From Larix kaempferi (taxonomy: Eukaryota; Streptophyta; Pinopsida; Pinales; Pinaceae): a DNA stretch of 64,000 bases. The stretch spans positions 14,121,501 through 14,185,500 of the forward strand of contig BSBM01000307.1 of the NCBI GenBank assembly GCA_027924585.1, read 5' to 3'. The position numbers and the translations under genes are program-made. A model generated the notes under the pieces. That model did no database searches and was not told the DNA's origin. It saw only the letters and a program-made list of their open reading frames with translations. Shown in pieces: positions 55,675 to 64,000 of this stretch (the first letter of the stretch is position 1; every line of letters starts with the position of its first letter).

Positions 55675-56115
55675 CTATTTCACAGCTATGATAAGAATAG
55701 GTTTCCTTGTATCGAACCTCTTCAGAGACTGATAAAAAATTTCAGAACGGTATTTTGAGTAGGAAGTACATCGATGTTCTAAAAGGCGCTCCTGAATTCG
55801 ATGATCCAAATCAACAATACTTCCACTAGGGCAGCCATATGAAACAGAGACATGAGCTAGCCTAAACTTAGAATGAGGTGCCTCAAAATGAATCAAACTC
55901 TGGATACTCCTCAACGAGATAGAAGAATTTGTACCTCTCTACTAGATGACAACCAGATTCTTCAAACTGAAATCTATGCTTGGTATACTCTATATGTCCA
56001 TGCTTGATTAACCACACCATTAACATCAATCGTGCTTAATGAACCACAAACTGATGAACCCATCTTAGGCTTCTCATGCTGATCAGAACTTCCAGAGAAC
56101 CCAACATCGGCCATT
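55675..56115 (-). pseudogene. Unidentified gene fragment
   Basis: An ATG at about 56113-56115 opens MADVGFSGSSDQHEKPKMGS and SVCGSLSTIDVNGVV. An overlapping frame then reads LIKHGHIEYTKHRFQFEESG and CHLVERYKFFYLVEEYPE. After a shift near 55918 it continues SLIHFEAPHSKFRLAHVSVS, YGCPSGSIVDLDHRIQERLL and SEIFYQSLKRFDTRKP. The wording is globular and does not look like any transposon protein I know. I cannot name it. It may be a host gene fragment with lost introns or frameshifts. Confidence 0.4.
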
Positions 56116-56304
56116 GTATACAATACCTATATTTGGCCATGGGAGATATCTTCCTAGCATGATACAGAATACTTCACTCACTTGTCCAGTAATTCGAACG
56201 AATTAATGACGCGGTATCTTGCAATTAGGGCAAAAAAGGGACGAAATGGAGAAAATTCCCACTATAACAATGTATTTTTTAATTTATCATATTTTCCTTT
56301 AATG

Positions 56305-56440
56305 AATGGTTGCAAATTGGGTGGTTAGTCCATCCTTACGTTATTGTTTGACATCCATTAATAATTTTAATGAACAAATTTATAAATGGTTGCAAATTGG
56401 GTGGTGACTTAGGTCGTTATGTGACATCCATTAATAATGA
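56305..56440. repeat. Two copies of an ~80-bp direct repeat
   Basis: AATGGTTGCAAATTGGGTGG occurs at 56305 and 56385, and each copy runs on to GACATCCATTAATAAT. Confidence 0.7.
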
Positions 56441-56773
56441 CAAAGTTATAAAAGGAAAATTAATAGCTACGTAGACGAATAAAGCAAATATAAGACCTTT
56501 TTTTCAGGAAAAAAACATATTTTCTTGCTATTCAATTGAATCAAAGAAAAAAGGAAATATTATAGATCATATCATCTCCAAGGCAGAGATGGCAGGTGAG
56601 TATATGATTGATAGAGTCTGTACAACTACACGCATACATGATTTTGAAGAGCTTAAAGAACACACTAACAAGTTTTTAACAGGTGCAACAAAACTAGATC
56701 ACTGCTTGCATAAAGCAAAAGACAAAAAAAGAGCAAAAAGAAATCAGCTGCTAAGAAAGATACAACCTTCTGC

Positions 56774-58390
56774 CTAATCTAGGAAATGCACCACACCATC
56801 ATTGGCTAGCTCGCCCTTGATAATTTCCTCAAAAAACAAAAGACCTTTTGAGCAAGGAATGGCCTTTTTGGATAGACTGTTTGCTTCTGCATTGAATTCC
56901 CTATGAATATGATCTATCTGAATATCCTCAAATAAAGATAGGATATATTTTATTCTCAAACACCAGTGGTCTAAAGAGAGGACCTAAAGCTTGAAGGAAC
57001 CCTTTGACCAGTGAACAATAGATAGGGAATCACCAAAGACCAGCAGGGAGGTAATATCATTGATATTGGAAAAATGAAGAAGACACCAGAGAGCCAAAAG
57101 ATCAAATTTAGTATTGGTCGCATTGCCACATCTTAGCCAGAGCTGAAAGTAATGATCCTCGTTAATCTGAAAAAGAACACCACATCCCCCGAGACCTCCT
57201 TGGACAACACCATCAAAATCACATGTTGCCTTACCAACCAATAAGAAAGGGCTTGAGATTAACCTTTTTTTCTTGGTCACATTTGTAGGAATAAAATCCT
57301 TATACATGGCCAAGCTCTTTAAGACACAAAAGTACACAGATGACCAAGGATCCACAAAAAAAACCTCGTTCCTAATAAGCCAAATATGCCAACAAACAAA
57401 GAGGGGGAGAAACTTGTGGTGTTTAATCTTTCGGAACCAGGAGGAGAAGAAAACTTCAAAACTGTAGGAGCCCCAGTCCACAAACACCTAAAGGAGATGA
57501 CGAAGTTCATGCCAAACCTGCTTGTTAAAAGAGCAAAGGAAGAAGAAATGCTCGATGGATTCCCTATCTTTCCTACAAAGAGGACAAACATTTGGCCCAA
57601 TCCATTCTTTTTTTTCTGAAGATTATCCTAAGATAGGATGCGGTTCTTTAAACAAAACCAGAAAAATCATTTGAGAATGCTAGGATTATCCCATTATCAA
57701 TATTAGGATTTAATCCACTTGCAAATTTTAGAATGTCGCCACTTAGAGGTTGACGAGCAATGAGCTTGAGCAATAGCAACATAGGCCTTTTTTGTAGTAA
57801 GTTGTCCATTAGAGTTATTCATGTCCCAAACTAAAGAGTCTTCCAAAGAGGACAATTTGATGCCTATGAAATTAAGAGAGTTGATGTAAAGGGACCACTC
57901 TGAGGCCTAAGGATCTTGAAGCCCCAATTCCTTAGCTTGAAGCCAGTACCACATAGAGCTCTCCAACAGTTCTTCAAATAGGGAGCCATATTGAACTACC
58001 TGATATTTTTAATATCCTAGCCCCCAATGCTTTTGGATACAAAATTTTGTCCCAATTAACCAAGTGAATCTTATTTCCCTTGTATGATCTAGACCATAAG
58101 AAATAAGAGATCTTTTTCCTTAGATTTTCCAAAACTGACTAAGGTAACAAAGCCATGGAGAACCAATAGACAGGGATAACCATTAGTACCGATTGAACTA
58201 AAATTAATCTACCTCCAAGAGAAAGATATCGGTAAGACCAGTTATTGATTATTTTTTCAACTTTCTTAAACAACCAACCCCAGACTTTGGTTGAGTAATT
58301 ATTAGGCTTAAGCAAGAAGCTTAAATAGTTCATCTCGGAGTCCATCTCCTCCACTCTGAAAGTAAAAATACAAGACAAAAGAGGATTAAT
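56774..58390 (-). mobile_element. L1-like LINE 3' half: RT thumb, zf-RVT, RNase H
   Basis: Minus strand, in order: end of RT (NNYSTKVWGWLFKKVEKIIN, NNWSYRYLSLGGRLILVQSV), then NLRKKISYFLWSRSYKGNKI with many stops, then the zf-RVT area (MDWAKCLSFVGKIGNPSSIS) and an RNase H domain open from 57487. That domain has DFDGVVQGGLGGCGVLFQIN (first D), ATNTKFDLLALWCLL (the usual E is D), LVFGDSLSIVHW (third acidic residue) and HIHREFNAEANSLSKKA, where the expected D of A-D-x-L-S is N. The changes and stops make it inactive. Plant LINEs of this type carry an RNase H at the ORF2 C-terminus. No poly-A tail or target duplication was found. Confidence 0.72.
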
Positions 58391-59580
58391 ATCAGAAAAG
58401 CAAATACAAGACCTAACATAATGTTAAGGAACAGCTCTTGAAGCAAATGAACACATTTTGACCTAGATATAATGGAAACTATGATGTTGAGATACATACA
58501 TACTCCATAACGATAGTAAGTATCGGGAATGAGACCATATGTTTTTGCAGTGAAAGAGAAAACGATGCCATATCCAAAATTACTCAGATTTATAGTGAGA
58601 TTTTTATGACTTTCAAGTTTGGGATGAGAGAGGTTATTCTATGCCCTCTACTTCATTCCACACATGTGGCCCCTCTAAAGCCATCTACTTTTGGTTCATC
58701 ACAATAGAATAACTAAAAGAAGTAGAAATTGAATCCCTCAAATCGATTTGAATTGCACAAGGTAGTCTAATACTATACACTAAAGAAAAGGGGGGCATAG
58801 TCTACACAATTTGCTCTTGTTTAGTTATAAGTCTTCGACTAAGATAACAAAGTGCCCTTATTTCCCTTATTGCACTCCAACTTCTAGAGGTTTTGAGATT
58901 ATCAAGGAGAAAGAGGAAAAATGCCATGCTGAAATATTTAAACTCATTCCAACATTGTAGGTCAAGGAAGAAAAGCTAGCATCATTAAAAAGAATCATGG
59001 ATGCATGCTTTGATGCATAACATATATCAAAATAAACAATTCGAGAGATTGTGTTCAAATAGTTACAATCACTCTAAGATCAACACATTGAACTCAAAGA
59101 GGAAAAATCCAACCTCCATCACACATATCTAAACAACTTTGAATAAAAATTGAATCAATTGAATGGTGTGATTATCAATTGAATCATTCAACTTACAATG
59201 GATTTTGATGTCCTTAAAACTAACAGGAAAAAAAGTAGAGGATAAGTCATGTTCGTTTATAATTACATATCTATTGAACTTGGTTGATGTCCATGTTGTT
59301 ATAAAGCCCTAAAGAAAATCAGCCTCATCCTATACACAAAGAAAGTGTATTTCCAAAATCTAAACATGGTGAAGAGAGCAGTTAAATCCATATTGATGAT
59401 GAGTCTCCAGCCAAATCTGCTAATTCAATCTACCAAATCCAATATATGATTAGCATCTCGAGGTATTGAAAGTAGGAATGCTTCCTATTTCTTGTTATCG
59501 TTGTTAAATTATAATTCTTAAAACAACATGTCCAGAGAATGTTTTAATAGAACCCTAGGCTTGATGCATTAAGAGCCCAT
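58390..59580. other. No supported gene
   Basis: About 1.2 kb of AT-rich sequence without recognisable coding or repeats. Confidence 0.3.
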
Positions 59581-60790
59581 TTCTGATTGCCCCCATGGAG
59601 CAAATTTATGAGGAAGTGAAGGTACCTTATGGATAGGATCCATTTGTGAAGGCAAGGACACTTCTGGGTTATTGTCCAAGATTTCTCATTTTGGTGAAAT
59701 GATGGTTATGCTTCGTACTTAATTATGAAAAATATGTTGAGCATATCTCATCGTAGGCATGCCTTTGGGGACCGTCAAGCTTTGTTTTAAATAAGTGGGT
59801 GCCCAAGTTCGATCCTTGCATTGAACTATTTGTAGTTCAGCTTGTTTGGGTGTTTCTCCTGGGGTATCTTCTCGAACTTTGGTCGAAGTCGGAATTTATA
59901 TCCATTGTTGGTTCCATTGGTAATTGTATCTTCTTTGATGAACGTAGTCTTGCACAAGAGGATGAGAGGGCCACAAAATTCTTGGTGGAATTTATTCTTC
60001 GCCTCGTTATGATCTTTGTTCTTTTGAGTATAAGAGGTTGATTGACATAGGAGTTGTGGAAGGGGGTTTTAATATCCATGATCTCAATGGTGCCAAGTCT
60101 TCCTGGTTATAAGTTTCACTTGTCCAAAGCTAGGATCAAATCCTCCAAATAAATGTTTCAAGGGAAACAACAAACGATTGATCGAGCGCTTAGAGAATTG
60201 AATCCTAAGGGTAAGGTTCCACCATCATTGTTCTTTCCCTAAATGTGTGAGAGGTAGGGGGTGCCCCAAAACGTCAAGCCCTCCATAGACTTTTAGCTTT
60301 GTATAATCCAGATTTTTTCATGCTACAAGGAATAGTGGTGTTTAGGGCAAGGGCAATTGATTCCCTTTCAACAATTTTTTCCTACATCGAACATATGTGC
60401 CTCAAACTCAAATGGCATGTCAGGTGGGTTGGTATCCACTTGGAATGATTTGTTTGGGGGCCTAAACTTGGGTGTTTGTTTTGCAGGTATCTTGGTTGAT
60501 GGGAAAGCCAAATAATTAGGAAAAGTGGTCAAGTTTTTAAATTGCCATGGGCCTTAATTATGATCTGCAAAGGTTTTTGGGACTTGTTAAATGATCACAA
60601 AATTTTAAAGGAACTGAACCCGGTCCTTGGTGCAGATATGAACTTGACTTTGTTAAAAAAATATGTTTCAACTTCCTTTGGTTGGGTCGGAAGCAGAAAG
60701 AAAGTATCCCTTTGGTCAAATGGATCTCTTTTGAAAAACAAACAAAAGGGTGGATATTTTTTAGGTTTTTAGGAGTATTCAAAGCACCAA
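59580..60790 (+). mobile_element. L1-like LINE remnant on the plus strand (DUF4283 and RT end)
   Basis: The open segment 59799-60041 reads VPKFDPCIELFVVQLVWVFL, LGYLLELWSKSEFISIVGSI and GNCIFFDERSLAQEDERATK. This is the DUF4283 domain of plant LINE ORF1 (FDP...VWVRLPxLPLEFW...IG...DE.). Further on (about 60640-60780) the plus strand reads ELDFVKKICFNFLWLGRKQK and ESIPLVKWISFEKQTKGWIF, which resembles the FLW-G....IPLVKW...K..GG end of LINE RT. The region between is too decayed to read, and most of ORF2 must be deleted. Confidence 0.6.
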
Positions 60791-61830
60791 TATGAATTGA
60801 TGTGATATGATATTGCCTCACTAGTGAAGACCCCATGATATAGCATGACTAAACACCACATTTATGATCACAGGAGATTGAAATAAGATTTGCATTCAAA
60901 TTTATAAGAGTTGTTCCACCCTCCCTTACTTCTCTTTCATCTTGTTTCTCTCCATCCTTGATCACAGTAATCCCTATTTAAAGCTCCAAACGATAGCATT
61001 CTTACCTTGAATTATCCTTTACACCCATGTCCTAGACTAACTAGCGTCTCCCTTAATACACTTTATTTCCCATCCTAACCAAAATTAAGCTTCTTTCACT
61101 TGAGTTGCTTCAGGTTAGTTCTTTCCACCTGGATGCCTCGTGCTTGTCTAGTTATGAAAAATGAATGCAGTGCAACGAGAGCACCATTTTTTGCAAGTAT
61201 TATTAGAAGGTGTTTGTCCCTCTTTCAGTGTCAATTTCCATTTTATTGACTCATTCAAAACCTACATTTCATATGCAAAATAGACTCCTTAACCCACTCA
61301 TGGGCTTACCATGCAATGATTAGATTACCTATAATAAATATTCCCTTTATGAAGCCCTGTGAACAATCGTGGCCACCAACAACCGAATCTGCATGATAAA
61401 GGATTTGGAAGTTGTTTAGTACCTTGTAATAGGAACATGCACATGTTTTAGAGTGTGTGTGCATTATTAACATGCATGAATTTTAGAATGGATGTGCATT
61501 CTTGAAACATGTATGTAAAAATGGCATAAATCCCTACCTCAAACTCTTTGAAAAATGTTCTTTTATTTGTAGGTTATCTGCCCTTTTCCTTGTCGAAAAA
61601 ATGGTTGTTACATACAATGTTTATGATTTTTGTGTGATTGGAAGTAAAATATTTGTTTATTTATTGTTGACAAAGCATGTAAATATGGTGAACATATATG
61701 TAATCAATCAAGCATGTATTTTAGGAATGTGTAGTCTAGTGAAAGGCCAAATTATGAAGGAAGAGAAACAACAATGGCGGGTGAGTCTACAAGTATCTCA
61801 AGACCTCATGTTATATTCATAATTCAAACT
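60790..61830. other. No supported gene
   Basis: AT-rich interval. A 106-codon plus-strand frame (61502-61822) has no recognisable domain and probably reflects chance. Confidence 0.3.
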
Positions 61831-61834
61831 TTCT

Positions 61835-63010
61835 ATCAATCAAATAATATTTCCATGCATTTAGGACATGGGAATCTATTGTTACTAAGAGATCCAAGTT
61901 GTCATGATCTGCTTACTTTTGCTTGTGAATGTTTAACTGCCTAGACTCATATTCCACCACTTTTCCTTCCTTCATGAGCACTCCCTAAATGCTCTCACCA
62001 CTCGCATTTATCCATACTAGGAAATCCTTATCAACACAAGGAAATATCAGTATAGGTGTTGTCATGAGAATTCACTTTAAGTTCTCGGTATCTTTCTTCA
62101 TGTAAGGTTTTCCACATAAATTTGACACCTTTATCTTGTAACTTCGGCAAGGACCTTATAATTTTTTAGAATCCTTTGACAACTCTCTGATAATATCCAA
62201 CTAATCCAAGAAGCTTCTTACTTTGGTTGCATTCTTTGGGGTTGTACAACTAGACATAGCTTCGATCTTATTAGGGTGTATCTTTATCATTCTTTAGATA
62301 TGACAAGCCTAATATATTTAATCTCCTTCTTAAAGAATTTTCATTTTATTTACTTAGCATATAGATGGTATTCACGTAGCTTCTACAACAATAGGAAGAA
62401 ATGTGATAAGTGTTACATTCCTCCTCATTTTGAGAATATATTAGGATGTCATCAATGAATACCAAAGCACACTTGTCTAAATACTTTTAGAGCACATCAT
62501 TTGTTAATTAAATGAAAAGTATGGAGCATTTGTCAATGCAAATGGGGAAACTAGGAACACATAATTCCCATATATAGTTCTAAAAAAAGTCTTTGGTACG
62601 CTAATTTATTCCACTCTCATATGATGATACCCAAAACTTAAGTCGAACTTTGAAAAAAAAAATTCCCATTTGAGTTAATAAAGAGGATCATCAATTTGGG
62701 TAGGAGGTACTTGTTCTTAATTGTCACTTTATTCAACATTATATAACCAATGCACATCCAAAAGGTTCCATCCTTCTTATTGACTAGCAATATGTGTGCT
62801 ACCCAAGGTGATGCACTTGGTCATATGAACCCTCTATCTAATAATTCTTGTAATTGCATCTTGAATTCATCCAACTCATTAGTTTGCAATATATTCTACA
62901 CCTTAAATATTGGCATTGTGTTATGGTATGATTTATTGTTGCCATTGTTGGCCATTGGAAGCCACTTGAGTCACCCTTCACATAAAGGGGAAAACAATGA
63001 GAAGAAAGGG
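61835..63010 (-). pseudogene. Ty3/gypsy reverse transcriptase and RNase H remnant
   Basis: The minus strand reads ELDEFKMQLQELLDRGFI, PSASPWVAHILLVNKKDGTF, WMCIGYIMLNKVTIKNKYLL, LDKCALVFIDDILIYSQNEE (the FIDD catalytic box), LREYHLYAK, EIKYIRLVISKE, KNATKVRSFLGLVGYYQRVV, LQDKGVKFMWK, then RNase H-like DFLVWINASGESI, GVLMKEGKVVEYESRQLN and HDNLDLLVTIDSHVLNAWKY. The order RT palm, connection, RNase H is that of plant Ty3 elements. Stops and shifts are frequent. It abuts the CACTA subterminal region and may lie inside that transposon. Confidence 0.78.
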
Positions 63011-63054
63011 TGATGGAATGAAAATAACTAGCATGTTGAAATTGGAAGGAAAAT

Positions 63055-63738
63055 TTTAGGGGGGGTCTTTTAGAACCGCCCCCAAAACCCTAAACCGCCT
63101 TCAAAAAAACCTTTGGGGGGGGGGTATTTTTAGAACCACCCCCCAAAGTCTTGAGAATTGGGCTTTTAGGGAAGCTTTTCAAACAACTGCCTCCAAAAGT
63201 TCAATTCTCGTGACTTTTAAGGGGGGTTCAAAACAAAACGCCTCCCAAAGTTCAATTCTCATGAATTTTAGGGGGGGGGGGGGGTTGACAAACCGCCCCC
63301 AAAATTTATGAGAATTGAGCTTTTAGGGTGGGTTTCAAACAACCGCCTCCAAAAGTTCAATTCTCGTGACTTTTAAGGGGGGTTCCAAAAAAGCCTCCTC
63401 CAAAATTTTAATTCTCAAGACTTTTGGGGGGGGTTTTGAAAAACCACCCCCAAAAGTTATGAGAATTGGGATTTTAGGGGGGGTTTTCAATCAACCACCT
63501 TCAAAAGTTCAATTCTCATGACTTTTAAGGGGGGTTTTGACAAACCTCCCCCAAAATTTATGAGAATTGGGATTTTAGGGGGGGGTTTCCAAAAAATGCC
63601 CCCAAAATTCCAATTTCCATGACTTTTAGGGGCAGTTTTAAAAGACCGCCTCCAAAGGTCTGAAAAAACTTTTAGGGGTGGGTTTACCAAGACCCCCGCA
63701 AGACAAAACCGCCCCTAAAGGGCTATTTTGTTGTAGTG
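63055..63738 (-). mobile_element. Right end of a CACTA DNA transposon
   Basis: The terminus on the minus strand reads CACTACAACAAAATAGCCCT (plus end at 63738), followed inward by TTTAGGGGCGGTTTTG. About 680 bp of subterminal repeats alternate G-rich TTTTAGGGGGGGTTT and C-rich CCGCCCCCAAAA segments with AGTTCAATTCTCATGACTTT spacers. The adjacent three bases AAT (63739-63741) would be the 3-bp target duplication. The opposite terminus was not found. The element sits in a LINE RT. Confidence 0.75.
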
Positions 63739-63741
63739 AAT

Positions 63742-64000
63742 GTACTTCATGTATTTCTAGGTAATTTTATCAAAATATTTTGATAGATCGAGTTTGAGAA
63801 GCATACCTTACCTTCTGGTGGATTTGAGGGAGTGAGTCATTTCATAGACGAGGATAAAACTATCCATGATTTTTCATCCTTCAACATGTCCCATTTGTTC
63901 TGGAGAGATAATGTGAGGGAGGAAAGATTTCAATTTGGTAGCAATAACTTTAGTTAGGATCTTGTAAATGACATTGCAGAGTGCGATGGGTCGGTAATTA
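63742..64000 (-). pseudogene. LINE reverse transcriptase fragment, runs off the window
   Basis: From the window edge the minus strand reads [60 protein letters not shown] and GMLLKLDLSKYFDKIT. This is the classical first RT block of plant L1-like LINEs (NYRPISLCNV... SPEQ-GFV-GR-I-D... KLD-SKAFD). The D in KLDLSK is one of the catalytic aspartates. Three stops are visible. The reading is cut at about 63740 by the CACTA end. Confidence 0.8.

Noticed and set aside
61502-61822. 106-codon plus-strand frame
   Set aside because: Its composition is that of random AT-rich DNA, with no motif or repeat, and it lies next to a minus-strand gypsy remnant.
56774-64000. A single LINE interrupted by one CACTA element spanning 58.4-63.7 kb
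   Set aside because: Both LINE pieces are on the minus strand and in plausible order, but the middle of RT is missing and no CACTA terminus is seen near 58.4 kb.

Overview
This window looks like repeat-dense nuclear DNA of a land plant with a large genome. I see no intact host gene. Almost every recognisable reading frame is a transposable-element protein: Ty1/copia and Ty3/gypsy retrotransposons, LINEs and a CACTA DNA transposon. Most carry stops and frameshifts, and the DNA between them is AT-rich. The plant-type primer-binding sites (TGGTATCAGAGC), chromodomain integrase, CACTA ends (CACTACAAC) and L1-type LINE domains all point to plants. Heavy nesting and slow decay would suit a gymnosperm or another giant genome, but that is inference.

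Layout. (1) About 0.14-5.9 kb, minus strand: a decayed Ty3/gypsy element with a gag carrying several zinc-finger motifs, a protease, a second gag-like domain, and an unidentified protein of about 600 codons. (2) 6.1-11.35 kb: a mostly non-coding LTR-type element with one gag-like remnant and repeated polypurine tracts. (3) About 11.6-32.1 kb: a four-layer nest. The outermost layer is a minus-strand gag-protease-only gypsy element (5' LTR 30859-32096, 3' LTR fragment ending near 12029). Inside it is a solo copia LTR (13104-28873). That LTR is split by a chromovirus (13248-28414, target duplication ACCTT), whose 3' LTR is split by an almost intact minus-strand copia element (19015-26810, target duplication CCCAT, LTRs differing at one visible site in 487 bp).

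(4) 32.1-43.2 kb: CACTA subterminal repeat arrays, a P/Q-rich remnant, a decayed tRNA-like sequence, fragments of an SR-protein kinase gene in opposite orientations, a decayed copia internal region and a short cellulose-synthase-like peptide. (5) 43.26-50.01 kb: a complete but decayed plus-strand copia element with 690/701-bp LTRs and target duplication CTTTA, from the family that left the solo LTR in the nest. (6) 50-64 kb: mostly unassigned AT-rich DNA with LINE fragments on both strands, an unidentified gene fragment (55.7-56.1 kb), a gypsy RT/RNase H remnant, and a CACTA right end (terminus 63738) inserted in a LINE RT.

The strongest candidate for something undescribed is in the two copia elements. 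Their LTRs and coding regions have diverged, yet both have a two-unit leader repeat of about 160 bp containing TTTTGGTTGGG. Both also have the same order of tandem arrays between pol and the 3' LTR (TGTAT/ATGATC-rich, then 84-89 bp units, then GATGACGATG-rich), and a shared LTR motif GGGTTATTAGACC with GGTCGGCC. This suggests a structured untranslated module kept by the lineage.
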